Assembly: GCF_041435215.1 (NCBI RefSeq)
Contig: NZ_CP108394.1
Span: forward strand, 8,990,001-9,054,000
Origin: Streptomyces sp. NBC_01314
GTDB taxonomy: Bacteria; Actinomycetota; Actinomycetes; Streptomycetales; Streptomycetaceae
Length of the DNA: 64,000 nt
Direction: 5' to 3'
The notes under the pieces were generated by a model that worked only from the letters and a program-made list of their open reading frames with translations, did not search any database and had not been told where the DNA came from. This document shows, piece by piece, positions 17,554 through 26,832 of this stretch. Positions within the stretch are counted from its first letter, which is position 1. Every line of letters begins with the position of its first letter. The translations under genes and the position numbers were made by a program.

Positions 17554-20358
17554 ATGACAGAGGACCTCTCACCGGCCGAGCGGTACGCGGCGGCCCGCAG
17601 GCGCGCTGCCGAGCAGGCCACCGCTCTCGCAGGTTTCCGCGCGATGTACGACTTCGGTCTCGACCCCTTCCAGATCGAGGCCTGCCAGGCGTTGGAGGCC
17701 GGCAAGGGCGTCCTGGTGGCCGCCCCCACCGGCTCGGGCAAGACGATCGTCGGCGAGTTCGCCGTCCACCTCGCCCTCACGCAGGGCAAGAAGTGCTTCT
17801 ACACGACACCCATCAAGGCCCTGTCGAACCAGAAGTACGCCGACCTGTGCCGCCGCTACGGGGCCGACAAGGTCGGTCTGCTCACCGGCGACAACAGTGT
17901 CAACTCCGACGCCCCCGTGGTCGTGATGACCACCGAGGTGCTGCGCAACATGCTGTACGCGGGTTCCCAGACGCTTCTCGGCCTCGGGTACGTGGTCATG
18001 GACGAGGTCCACTACCTCTCCGACCGCTTCCGGGGAGCCGTCTGGGAAGAGGTGATCATTCACCTTCCCGAGTCGGTCACCCTCGTCTCCCTCTCGGCCA
18101 CGGTGTCGAACGCGGAGGAGTTCGGCGACTGGCTGGACACCGTGCGCGGCGACACGGATGTGATCGTCTCGGAACACCGGCCCGTGCCGCTGTTCCAGCA
18201 CGTGCTCGCCGGACGGCGGATGTACGACCTCTTCGAGGAGGGCGAGGGCAACAAGAAGGCCGTCAACCCCGACCTCACGCGCATGGCGCGCATGGAGGCC
18301 AGCCGTCCCTCCTACCAGGACCGCCGGCGCGGTCGCGCCATGCGCGAGGCCGACCGTGAGCGCGAGCGCAGACAGCGCTCCAGGATCTGGATCCCGAGCC
18401 GCCCCGAGGTCATCGAACGGCTCGACTCCGAAGGCCTGTTGCCCGCCATCACCTTCATCTTCAGCCGCGCCGCCTGCGAGGCCGCCGTACAGCAGTGCCT
18501 GTACGCGGGCCTCCGGTTGAACGATGACGCGTCTCGGCTCAAGGTGCGTGCCCTCGTCGAGGAGCGCACCGCCTCGATCCCGAACGAGGACCTCCATGTC
18601 CTCGGCTACTACGAGTGGTTGGAGGGCCTGGAGCGCGGCATCGCGGCCCACCACGCGGGCATGCTGCCGACGTTCAAGGAGGTCGTGGAGGAACTCTTCG
18701 TACGCGGCCTGGTCAAGGCCGTGTTCGCCACCGAGACCCTCGCACTCGGCATCAACATGCCCGCCCGCTCGGTGGTGTTGGAGAAACTCGTCAAGTGGAA
18801 CGGCGAGCAGCACGCCGACATCACCCCCGGCGAGTACACCCAGTTGACGGGGCGCGCGGGCCGGCGCGGCATCGACGTCGAGGGCCACGCCGTCGTGCTC
18901 TGGCAGCGCGGTCTGAGCCCCGACCATCTGGCCGGACTCGCGGGCACCCGTACGTATCCGCTGCGCTCCAGCTTCAAGCCGTCGTACAACATGGCGGTCA
19001 ACCTCGTCGACCAGTTCGGCCGGCACCGCTCACGGGAACTGCTGGAGACGTCCTTCGCGCAGTTCCAGGCCGACAAGTCGGTCGTCGGGATCTCCCGGCA
19101 GGTGCAGCGCAACGAGGAGGGGCTGGAGGGCTACCAGGAGTCCATGACCTGCCACCTCGGGGACTTCGAGGAGTACGCGCGCCTGCGGCGGGAGCTGAAG
19201 GACCGCGAGACCGACCTGGCGAAGCAGGGCGCGGCCCAGCGGCGGGTCGAGGCGGCCGTCGCGCTGGAGAAGCTGAAGCCGGGCGATGTCATCCATGTCC
19301 CGACCGGAAAGTACGCGGGTCTGGCACTGGTGCTCGACCCCGGGCTGCCCGCCGGGCGGTCGAACGGCCACCGTGGGTTCGAGCAGCACGACGGGCCGCG
19401 CCCGCTGGTGCTGACTGCCGAGCGGCAGGTCAAGCGGCTGGCTTCCATGGACTTCCCGGTGCCGGTGGAGGCGCTGGAGCGGATGCGGATCCCGAAGTCC
19501 TTCAACCCGCGTTCGCCCCAGTCGCGGCGGGATCTGGCGTCGGCGCTGCGCACCAAGGCCGGGCACCTGGTGCCCGACCGGCACCGCAAGCGGAGGGCCG
19601 CCGCCGCGGACGACCGTGAGATCGCCGGGCTGCGTGCCGAGCTGCGGGCGCATCCGTGCCATGGGTGCAACGAGCGTGAGGACCATGCGCGTTGGGCCGA
19701 GCGCTACTACCGGCTCAAGCGGGACACCGCGCAGCTGGAGCAGCGTATCGAGGGCCGTACGAACACGATCGCGCGGACCTTCGATCGGATCGTCGCCCTG
19801 CTGACCGAACTGGGCTATCTGCGGTCCGACGAGGTCACCGAGCACGGGAAGCGGCTCGCGCGGCTCTACGGCGAGCTGGATCTGCTGGCGAGCGAGTGTC
19901 TGCGGGCGGGTGTCTGGGAGGGGCTCGGGCCTGCCGAGCTTGCCGCGTGTGCGTCCGCGCTGGTGTACGAGGCTCGGGCCGCGGACGACGCGATGGCGCC
20001 GAAGCTGCCGTCCGGGAACGCCAAGGCCGCGCTGGGGGAGATGGTGCGGATCTGGGGGCGGCTGGACGCGCTGGAGGAGGAGTTCCGGATCACGCAGAGC
20101 GAAGGGGTGGGGCAGCGGGAGCCCGACCTCGGCTTCGCCTGGGCCGCGTACATGTGGGCCTCGGGGTCGGGGCTCGACGAGGTGCTGCGGGAGGCGGAGA
20201 TGCCGGCCGGTGACTTCGTGCGGTGGTGCAAGCAGGTGATCGATGTGCTGGGGCAGCTCTCGGCGGCGGCGCCGGCGGGGTCGAGCGTGGGGAAGAGTGC
20301 GCGCAAGGCTGTGGAGGGGTTGCTGAGGGGGGTTGTGGCCTACTCCTCGGTGGGGTGA
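17554..20358 (+). CDS. helY: Ski2/Mtr4-like DEVH-box helicase, HelY type
   Basis: This 934-residue superfamily 2 helicase is related to eukaryotic Ski2/Mtr4 RNA helicases. Motif I is APTGSGKT (near 54), motif II is DEVH (near 150), motif III is SLSAT, and motif VI is QLTGRAGRRGID (near 430). The middle carries a basic arch-like insert; the end is a helical DSHCT-type region. The start is ATG 17554, the first after the tatC terminator. The likely role is RNA turnover, by analogy to family members. Its neighbour downstream is convergent. Confidence 0.92.
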   Translation: MTEDLSPAERYAAARRRAAEQATALAGFRAMYDFGLDPFQIEACQALEAGKGVLVAAPTGSGKTIVGEFAVHLALTQGKKCFYTTPIKALSNQKYADLCRRYGADKVGLLTGDNSVNSDAPVVVMTTEVLRNMLYAGSQTLLGLGYVVMDEVHYLSDRFRGAVWEEVIIHLPESVTLVSLSATVSNAEEFGDWLDTVRGDTDVIVSEHRPVPLFQHVLAGRRMYDLFEEGEGNKKAVNPDLTRMARMEASRPSYQDRRRGRAMREADRERERRQRSRIWIPSRPEVIERLDSEGLLPAITFIFSRAACEAAVQQCLYAGLRLNDDASRLKVRALVEERTASIPNEDLHVLGYYEWLEGLERGIAAHHAGMLPTFKEVVEELFVRGLVKAVFATETLALGINMPARSVVLEKLVKWNGEQHADITPGEYTQLTGRAGRRGIDVEGHAVVLWQRGLSPDHLAGLAGTRTYPLRSSFKPSYNMAVNLVDQFGRHRSRELLETSFAQFQADKSVVGISRQVQRNEEGLEGYQESMTCHLGDFEEYARLRRELKDRETDLAKQGAAQRRVEAAVALEKLKPGDVIHVPTGKYAGLALVLDPGLPAGRSNGHRGFEQHDGPRPLVLTAERQVKRLASMDFPVPVEALERMRIPKSFNPRSPQSRRDLASALRTKAGHLVPDRHRKRRAAAADDREIAGLRAELRAHPCHGCNEREDHARWAERYYRLKRDTAQLEQRIEGRTNTIARTFDRIVALLTELGYLRSDEVTEHGKRLARLYGELDLLASECLRAGVWEGLGPAELAACASALVYEARAADDAMAPKLPSGNAKAALGEMVRIWGRLDALEEEFRITQSEGVGQREPDLGFAWAAYMWASGSGLDEVLREAEMPAGDFVRWCKQVIDVLGQLSAAAPAGSSVGKSARKAVEGLLRGVVAYSSVG

Positions 20359-20410
20359 GGGTTCGCCCCCGGTGGGGGGTGGGGCGGGTTGTTCGGCGGG
20401 TGCGGGTGGG

Positions 20411-20442
20411 TTGTGGCTGGTCGCGCAGTTCCCCGCGCCCCT
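20411..20442 (+). repeat. Extragenic GC-rich repeat, copy 2
   Basis: The sequence is GTGGCTGGTCGCGCAGTT followed by CCCCGCGCCCCT. It is the clearest copy of the element also seen at 7045-7082 and 22688-22719, here 53 bases after the helicase stop. Confidence 0.65.
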
Positions 20443-20526
20443 GAAAGACAACAGCCCTGCCCGCGCCCCCGATGGCAAGGGCGTGCTCGTGCCCCCGTGG
20501 AAGACAGAGCAGCCGGCCTGCGTCCC

Positions 20527-20771
20527 TGAGAAGGCGAGAGCTGGGCGACGCCCCCGGGAGGAGTGAGTGTCGGCGGGTTCTCGGGAAGGACGAGAGTCGG
20601 CCGACGCCCCCGCAAGTACTGATGCCTCCGGAAGGACGAGAGTCCGGCGACGCCCCCCGGCAAGGACGCGAACCGGCGGGCGTCTTCGGGAAGGCGAGAG
20701 CTGGCCGATGCCCCCGGTAGGACGAGGGGCGGCGGGCGTTTCCGGGAAGGACGAGAGTCGGCCTACGCCCC
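20527..20771. repeat. Degenerate tandem repeat, about five units of 50-58 bp
   Basis: Copies begin near 20527, 20581, 20629, 20687 and 20742. Each contains GGAAGGACGAGAGTCGG or a variant, then CGACGCCCC, then a less conserved GGCGGGCGT spacer. Together with the element at 20411 they fill the 469-base convergent gap between the helicase and allophanate hydrolase genes. No credible gene is present. Confidence 0.65.
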
Positions 20772-20827
20772 TGAGCGCGCGCAAGTGTGCCTGCGCTGTC
20801 TGGGTGGAGGCGCGCGGGCCCTCTTGC

Positions 20828-22486
20828 TCAGCGGGACAGGTAGCTCCGCCAGCCGCCGTACTCCGTGATGTCCGGGGCGTTCCGCAGGGCGTCGGGCTCG
20901 CAGAGGAAGCCTGGGGCCCGGGTGCCGTCGGCGAGTTCGATGCTGCCCAGGGTCATGGGGCGGGGGAGGGCTGTCAGCAGGCGGCCCAGGCCCTCTGTCG
21001 GGAGGCGCCAGATCTCGGCTTCGACGGGGGCGCCGCCTTCGCCCACGTGGACCAGGCCCGGCTTCGGCGGGGTCGTGCGGAGGGCGTGGAGGCGGTAGAC
21101 GGGGGCCGTGGCGGTGGTTCGCTCCAGGCGGGCGCCCAGGGACAGGAGCTGCGGGTTCAGGGGCTGGCCCGAGAGGTGCGCGCCCACGACCGCCAGGCGG
21201 GCCTCCGGCTGGAGGAGGGCGGCGACGCGGGCCAGGCGGCCGTCCGTGAAGGCCGGGCCGATCAGCATGACGCCGAAGGGGAGGCCGCTCACCTCGCCCG
21301 CGGGCACGGCGACCGCCGCCAGGTCGAAGAGGTTGGTGGAGTTGGTGAAACGGCCGAGGCGGGCGTTCGCGCCCAGCGGGTCGGCGGCGACTTCGGCGAG
21401 CGTCGGGTGGCCCGGTGCCGTCGGCAGCAACAGGGCGTCCGCGTCGGCCAGTTCGCTGAGTGCGCGGGCGCGCAGGGCGGTCAGCCGGTCCTGGTCGGCG
21501 AAGAGCTGGTGGGCCGGGATGTCGCGGGCGCGGGTGATGATGCCGGCGACCGTGGCGTCGAGGGAGTCGACGCCGTCCGCGATCGCCTTGTCGACGAAGC
21601 TTCCGACCGCTGTGTAGCGCTCGGCCACGAACGCGCCCTGGTAGAGCATGGCCGCGGCCTCGGTGAAGGGGGTGAGGTCGAGGGGGCGTACGTCCGCGCC
21701 CGCGGCCCTCAGGCGGGTCACAGCCGTCTCGTAGGCCTCCGCCCAGCCCTCGTCCAGTTCGCCCAGCTGCTCGCGCGGGGGAACGGCGACGCGCCACGGG
21801 CCCGGGGTCCGCTGGGGGAGGGGCGGGAGGGCGCGGTCCGGCGGAGAGGCCATGTGGGCGAGGGCCTGTTCGGCTTCCGGGAGGGTGCGGGCGAACACCG
21901 TCACGCAGTCGATCGAGGCGCAGGCCGGGACCACGCCGGCCGTGGGGACCAGGCCCCGGGTGGGCTTCAGGCCGACGATGCCGTTGAAGGCGGCGGGGAT
22001 CCTGCCGGAGCCGGCCGTGTCGGTGCCCAGGGCGAAGTCGACGATGCCCAGCGCCACCGCTACGGCCGAGCCGGAGCTTGAGCCGCCGCTGATGCGGGAC
22101 GGATCGTGGGCGTTGCGGACGGCGCCGTGCGGGGAGCGGGTGCCGACCAGGCCGGTGGCGAACTGGTCGAGGTTGGTGGTGCCCAGGACGAGGGCGCCGG
22201 CGTCGCGCAGGCGGGCCACGACCGGGGCGTCCGCGTCGGGGGTGTACGCGTACGCCGGGCAGCCTGCGGTGGTGGGGAGGCCGTGGACGTCGATGTTGCC
22301 CTTGGCGGCGAAGAGGCGGCCGGCGAGGGGGAGGTGGGCGCCCGCGGCCAGGCGGGCGTCCAGGGCCTCGGCCTCGGCCTCGACGTCGGATCGGGGGCGT
22401 AGGTCGATCCAGATCTCGGGGCGGTCGACGGCTTCGACGCGGGCGTAGGCCATGCGGACTCTGGTGAGGGTGGGGGAGTGGGACAT
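20828..22486 (-). CDS. Allophanate hydrolase
   Basis: This amidase-signature enzyme hydrolyses allophanate to two ammonia and two carbon dioxide. It has 552 residues. Lys62 (AAKGN) and the GGSSSGSAVAVALG and TDTAGSGRIPAA blocks supply the Lys-Ser-Ser triad. Residues beyond about 430 form the small C-terminal domain typical of AtzF-like allophanate hydrolases rather than plain amidases. It is the last gene of the four-gene operon starting at 27653, but a 231-base gap with extragenic repeats separates it from the carboxylase. It completes the route whichever substrate, guanidine or urea, enters. Confidence 0.92.
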   Translation of the reverse strand: MSHSPTLTRVRMAYARVEAVDRPEIWIDLRPRSDVEAEAEALDARLAAGAHLPLAGRLFAAKGNIDVHGLPTTAGCPAYAYTPDADAPVVARLRDAGALVLGTTNLDQFATGLVGTRSPHGAVRNAHDPSRISGGSSSGSAVAVALGIVDFALGTDTAGSGRIPAAFNGIVGLKPTRGLVPTAGVVPACASIDCVTVFARTLPEAEQALAHMASPPDRALPPLPQRTPGPWRVAVPPREQLGELDEGWAEAYETAVTRLRAAGADVRPLDLTPFTEAAAMLYQGAFVAERYTAVGSFVDKAIADGVDSLDATVAGIITRARDIPAHQLFADQDRLTALRARALSELADADALLLPTAPGHPTLAEVAADPLGANARLGRFTNSTNLFDLAAVAVPAGEVSGLPFGVMLIGPAFTDGRLARVAALLQPEARLAVVGAHLSGQPLNPQLLSLGARLERTTATAPVYRLHALRTTPPKPGLVHVGEGGAPVEAEIWRLPTEGLGRLLTALPRPMTLGSIELADGTRAPGFLCEPDALRNAPDITEYGGWRSYLSR

Positions 22487-22543
22487 CTGTGCTCCTGGGT
22501 GGGGTGCTGTGGTCGGCTGCGGGGCGGAGGGTGCGCGTGGAGT

Positions 22544-22635
22544 ATTTCGCCCCCGCCGCGCCTACCCGTCCCTCCCCCACTCTCGGCTTCGCTCGAGCGG
22601 GAGGTGCCCCCATCCAGGGGATGTGCCCCTTCGAC
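22544..22635. repeat. Composite extragenic repeat
   Basis: A module TTTCGCCCCCGCCGC..TACCCGTCCC and a module AGGGGATGTGCCCCTTCGAC flank a different insert, CTCGGCTTCGCTCGAGCGGG-AGGTGCCCCCAT. The outer modules recur at 47275-47332 without the insert. This gap between carboxylase and hydrolase holds no gene. Confidence 0.55.
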
Positions 22636-22687
22636 CTCCTGCGCCTGAGAGCTCGGGGGTGGGGGATCGTCGGCGGGTGCGGGAGGT

Positions 22688-22719
22688 TCGTGGTTGCTCG
22701 CGCAGTTCCTCGCGCCCCT
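22688..22719 (+). repeat. Extragenic GC-rich repeat, copy 3
   Basis: GTGGTTGCTCGCGCAGTT then CCTCGCGCCCCT matches the copies at 7045 and 20411. It runs up to and into the stop codon of the carboxylase gene (minus strand). Confidence 0.6.
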
Positions 22720-25700
22720 AGGGGGCGCTCGGAATCAGGATGATCAGAGGGGTGCCCGCGTTCACCTGGGTGCCCGGGGTGGTCAGGATCCGGTCGATGA
22801 CGCCGTCCGTGGGGGAGGGGACGCGGGACTCCATCTTCATCGCCTCCAGGGTCAGGAGGGGCTGCCCGGTGGTCACCCGGTCTCCGGGTCGCACGTTCAC
22901 CTGCCAGACCGAGGCGGCGAACTCGGCCTCGATCAGGTGGCCGTCCTCGGGGACGTCGATCTCCGCTGGGGCGGCCGGGGGCGTGGACGCCGTCTCTGCG
23001 CGGGTGAACTCGCCGGCCTCCTCCCAGGCCGCCCGCTCCGCCGTGAAGGCGGTCTGTTGCCTCGTCCTGAACTCGGCTATCGGGTCGGCGTGTTCCGCGA
23101 GGAACGTCTCGTACTCGGCCAGGGAGAAGGTGCCCTGTTCCACGCGCGGTACGAAGCGGCCCGAGACGATGTCCGCGCGGAGGGAGAGGAGTTCGTCGGC
23201 GTCGACCGGATACCACTTGATGCGGTCGAAGAAGCGGAGCAGCCAGGGGGAGCCGGGTTCGAAGGCGCCGCGTTGCTGCCACGGGGACCAGACCTGGGTG
23301 GTGCGGCCGACGAACTGGTAGCCGCCGGGGCCCTCCATGCCGTAGACGCACAGGTACGCGCCGCCGATGCCGACCGAGTTCTCGGCGGTCCAGGTGCGGG
23401 CCGGGTTGTACTTCGTCGTCACCAGGCGGTGGCGGGGGTCCAGCGGGGTCGCGACCGGGGCGCCCAGGTAGACGTCGCCCAGGCCCAGGACCAGGTACTC
23501 GGCGGCGAAGACCGTGTCGTACACGTCGGCCACCGAGTCCAGGCCGTTGACGCGGCGGATGAACTCGATGTTCCAGGGGCACCAGGGCGCGTCGTCGCGG
23601 ACGCCCGCCATGTAGCGGGCGATGGCCTCGCGGGTCGCGGGATCGTCCCAGGAGAGGGGGAGGTGGATCGTGCGGGAGGGGACGACCAGTTCGTCCGTCG
23701 GAGGGAGGGACGCCACGATCCGACGTACCGCCGTGAGGAGTTCGGGTTGCGGCAGGAGCGCCGGGTCCGTCCGGATCTGGAGGGAGCGGATGCCGGGGGT
23801 GAGGTCGGTGACGCCGTCGAGGCACGCTTCGGTGACCGCCTCCATCAGGGCGTGCACCCGCATGCGCAGGGCCAGGTCGAGTTGCATGGGGCCGAACTCG
23901 ACGAGGAGGTTGTCGTCGCCGCTGCGGCGGTACGTCACGTCGCCGTCGCGGGCCAGGACGCCGCCGTCGACGATCGGGGGGCGGGGCGAGGTGTCGTCCG
24001 CCACCGGGAGGAAGCGGACCGTGTCCCCCGGGCGCAGCTGGCCGAGCTTCCAGCGTTCGGTGGAGGCGACCGTGGCCGGGCAGACGAAGCCGCCGAGGGA
24101 GGGGCCGTCGGGGCCCAGGAGGACCGGCATGTCGCCGGTGTAGTCGACGGCGCCGACCGAGTACGGGGTGTCGTGGATGTTGGAGGGGTGCAGGCCCGCC
24201 TCGCCGCCGTCGGTGCGGGCCCAGCGGGGCTTGGGGCCGACCAGTCGTACGCCGGTGCGGGCCGAGTTGAAGTGGACCTTCCAGTCGGCCGCGTAGAACT
24301 CGTGGATGTCCTCCTCGGTGAAGAACTCCGGTGCCGCGTGCGGGCCTTCGAGGGCGGCCACCTGCCAGGAGGAGGTGAACGGCGGGCGGGCCTCCGGCGG
24401 GACCGGGCCGCCCTCGCCGGTGACCTCCCCGCCGTGCAGCACGTCGCCGGTCCGCAGCGCCCGGCCGCCGTGGCCGCCGAAGCGGCCCAGGGTGAAGGTG
24501 GCCGCGCTGCCGAGGAACGACGGGACGTCCAGGCCGCCGCCCGCGAGGAGGACGTAGGTGCGCAGTCCGTGTTCCGTCGGGGCGCCGACGGCCAGTACGG
24601 CTCCGGCGGGTACCGTCACCGGCTCCCACTGGGCGACCGGTGAGCCGTCGACGGTCACCCGGGCGGGGGCGCCCGTCACACAGACCGTGGTGGCGTGCGT
24701 GAAGCGGAGGGACGGTCCCTGCAGGGTGCATTCGAGGCCGGGGGCGCCCTCGGGGTTGCCGAGGGCCCGGTTGCCGAGGCGGAAGGACAGGTCGTCCATG
24801 GGACCGCAGGGCGGGACGCCGACCTGCCAGTAGCCGGTACGGCCGGGCCAGTCCTGGACGGTGGTGAGGGTGCCGCCGGAGACGACCTCGACGCGGCGGG
24901 CCGGGTCGGTCACGGTCGCGAGGGTGGCCGTGGAGTGGGCGGCCCGGCGGAAGTCAGGATCGTCGAGGGCAGCCCGGACCAGGCCCAGGTTCGTCTCGAT
25001 GCCGTCGATCCGGGTCCCGGCCAGCGCCTCGTCCAGCCGGCGCAGTGCGTGGGCGCGGTCGGAGCCGTACGCGACGACCTTGGCGAGCAGCGGGTCGTAG
25101 GAGGTCGTGACCTCGGTGCCCGTCTCGACCCAGCCGTCCACGCGCACGTCCCGCGGGAACTCGACCCGGGTCAACAGGCCCCCGCTCGGCCGGTGTTCAC
25201 GGGAGGGGTCCTCGGCGTAGACCCGGGCCTCGACGGCGTGGCCGCGGGGTTGTGCCGGGGCCTGGACGACGGCGGAGTCGCCGCGGGCCAGGCGCAGCAT
25301 CCAGGCGACGAGGTCGACGCCGTAGATCTCCTCGGTGACCGGGTGTTCCACCTGGAGGCGGGCGTTGACCTCCAGGAAGTACGCCTCCTCGCGGGCGGCG
25401 TCGTAGACGAACTCGACGGTTCCGGCGGAGCGGTACTCGACGCTCGCGCACAGGTCGCGGGCGGAGGCGGTCAGCCGCGCGCGCACATGGTCGGGGAGGC
25501 CGGGGGCCGGGGCCTCCTCGACGACCTTCTGGTTGCGGCGCTGGAGGGAGCAGTCGCGGTCGCCGAAGGTGACGACGAGGCCGTCGCCGTCGCCGAAGAC
25601 CTGCACCTCGACATGGCGGGCCCGGTCGACGAGGCGTTCGAGGTAGACGCCGGCGGAGGAGAAGGAGGCGGCGGCGACACGCTGCACCCGCTCCCAGGCG

Positions 25701-26236
25701 TCGGTCAGTTCGGCGGCGGAGCGGCATGCCGACATGCCGATACCGCCGCCTCCGCCGGTGGCCTTGAGCATCACGGGGTAGCCGATGGCCGAGGCGTGGT
25801 CGAGGGCTTCGGCGAGGGAGGGCAGCAGGTCGGTGCCGGGGAGGAGCGGGACGCCCGCGGCCTCGGCGGCCTCCCGTGCGGTGTGCTTCGCGCCGAACAG
25901 TTCCAGCTGGTCGGGGGTGGGGCCGACGAACACGATGTCCGCGTCCTCACAGCGGCGGGCGAAGGCCGCGTCCTCGGAGAGGAAGCCGTAGCCGGGGTGG
26001 ACGGCGCCCGCGCCCGTGTCCTTGGCCGCCTTCAGGATCAGGTCCGCGTCGAGGTACGACTCCTTCGCGGGTGCCGGGCCGAGCCGTACCGCCTCGTCGG
26101 CGAGGCGGACATGGGCGGCGGCGCGGTCGGCGTCGGAGTACACGGCGACCGTCCGCAGGCCCAGTTCGCGGGCGGTGCGGATGATGCGGACGGCGATCTC
26201 GCCGCGGTTGGCGACCAGCAGGGTGTCGAAGGTCAT
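22718..26236 (-). CDS. Biotin-dependent guanidine/urea carboxylase
   Basis: This 1172-residue single-chain carboxylase has, in order: biotin carboxylase (about 1-450, starting LLVANRGEIAVRIIRTAREL, with ATP-grasp GGGGGIGM); a KipA/AHS2-like half (about 480-780, VQDWPGRTGYWQVG); a KipI/AHS1-like half (about 800-1010); and a biotinyl domain with EAMKME, biotinylated Lys1134. It carboxylates urea or guanidine with ATP and bicarbonate. Homologues beside DUF1989 pairs have been shown to act on guanidine, giving carboxyguanidine; the same context exists here, so I favour guanidine. The ATG overlaps the preceding stop by 4 bases. Confidence 0.93.
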   Translation of the reverse strand: MTFDTLLVANRGEIAVRIIRTARELGLRTVAVYSDADRAAAHVRLADEAVRLGPAPAKESYLDADLILKAAKDTGAGAVHPGYGFLSEDAAFARRCEDADIVFVGPTPDQLELFGAKHTAREAAEAAGVPLLPGTDLLPSLAEALDHASAIGYPVMLKATGGGGGIGMSACRSAAELTDAWERVQRVAAASFSSAGVYLERLVDRARHVEVQVFGDGDGLVVTFGDRDCSLQRRNQKVVEEAPAPGLPDHVRARLTASARDLCASVEYRSAGTVEFVYDAAREEAYFLEVNARLQVEHPVTEEIYGVDLVAWMLRLARGDSAVVQAPAQPRGHAVEARVYAEDPSREHRPSGGLLTRVEFPRDVRVDGWVETGTEVTTSYDPLLAKVVAYGSDRAHALRRLDEALAGTRIDGIETNLGLVRAALDDPDFRRAAHSTATLATVTDPARRVEVVSGGTLTTVQDWPGRTGYWQVGVPPCGPMDDLSFRLGNRALGNPEGAPGLECTLQGPSLRFTHATTVCVTGAPARVTVDGSPVAQWEPVTVPAGAVLAVGAPTEHGLRTYVLLAGGGLDVPSFLGSAATFTLGRFGGHGGRALRTGDVLHGGEVTGEGGPVPPEARPPFTSSWQVAALEGPHAAPEFFTEEDIHEFYAADWKVHFNSARTGVRLVGPKPRWARTDGGEAGLHPSNIHDTPYSVGAVDYTGDMPVLLGPDGPSLGGFVCPATVASTERWKLGQLRPGDTVRFLPVADDTSPRPPIVDGGVLARDGDVTYRRSGDDNLLVEFGPMQLDLALRMRVHALMEAVTEACLDGVTDLTPGIRSLQIRTDPALLPQPELLTAVRRIVASLPPTDELVVPSRTIHLPLSWDDPATREAIARYMAGVRDDAPWCPWNIEFIRRVNGLDSVADVYDTVFAAEYLVLGLGDVYLGAPVATPLDPRHRLVTTKYNPARTWTAENSVGIGGAYLCVYGMEGPGGYQFVGRTTQVWSPWQQRGAFEPGSPWLLRFFDRIKWYPVDADELLSLRADIVSGRFVPRVEQGTFSLAEYETFLAEHADPIAEFRTRQQTAFTAERAAWEEAGEFTRAETASTPPAAPAEIDVPEDGHLIEAEFAASVWQVNVRPGDRVTTGQPLLTLEAMKMESRVPSPTDGVIDRILTTPGTQVNAGTPLIILIPSAP

Positions 26237-26832
26237 GTGCGGGCCCCGGTGATCGTCATCTGCACCGCCGTCGGGTCGAAGCCGTTGCAGGGGTTGTTGA
26301 TCTGGGGGCAGTTGGAGACCAGGACGAGCACGTCGCACTCGGCGCGCAGGGTCAGGGCGAGACCCGGGGCGGAGATGCCGTCGACGATGCCGAGGGTGCC
26401 GTCCTTCTCGACCGGCACGTTCATGTACCAGTTGATGTTCGACACGAGGTCGCGCTTGCCGAGGCCGTGCCGGGCGCCCTCGGCGAGGAAGTTGTCCACG
26501 CAGGCGTGCTGGGACCAGGTGTGGTGGCCGTACCGCAGGGTGTTCGACTCCTTGGAGCAGGCACCGCCGACCGTGTCGTGCCGGCCGACGTCGTCGGCGA
26601 CCACGGTCATCAGCGGGGTGTACTCGTTGGACATCAGCACGCTGCCGGTGGTGAGGAAGATGCCGCCCTGCGCGTGGATGGTGTCGGGCGCGCTGTAGCG
26701 GACGGCCGTGTCGTGCGCGTCGTACACGAGGAAGTCGACGGCCTGGTTGCCGTGCAGATCGGTGAGGGTGAGCGTCTCACCGGCGCGTATCACGGACGAC
26801 CAGGCCGCCCTGGCCGGAACGACGGTCTTCAT
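26233..26832 (-). CDS. DUF1989 protein, carboxyguanidine deiminase subunit (urea-amidolyase-associated protein 2)
   Basis: The 199-residue DUF1989 protein contains TLTDLHGNQAVDFLVYDA, GGACSKESN and CVDNFL. Older annotation calls this family 'urea carboxylase-related aminomethyltransferase'. In characterised guanidine-degrading bacteria two such proteins form carboxyguanidine deiminase (CgdAB), turning carboxyguanidine into allophanate and ammonia. It overlaps both neighbours by 4 bases, so all three are translationally coupled and should be made in fixed ratio. Confidence 0.9.
   Translation of the reverse strand: MKTVVPARAAWSSVIRAGETLTLTDLHGNQAVDFLVYDAHDTAVRYSAPDTIHAQGGIFLTTGSVLMSNEYTPLMTVVADDVGRHDTVGGACSKESNTLRYGHHTWSQHACVDNFLAEGARHGLGKRDLVSNINWYMNVPVEKDGTLGIVDGISAPGLALTLRAECDVLVLVSNCPQINNPCNGFDPTAVQMTITGART

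Noticed and set aside
20527..20771. Repeat array as a CRISPR locus
   Set aside because: Units are degenerate, spacers are related to one another and no cas gene is present.
20763..24731. 1322-codon minus-strand frame over the hydrolase and carboxylase genes
   Set aside because: It reads the two genuine genes out of frame and gives a Pro/Arg-rich product; the correct frames carry amidase and carboxylase motifs.
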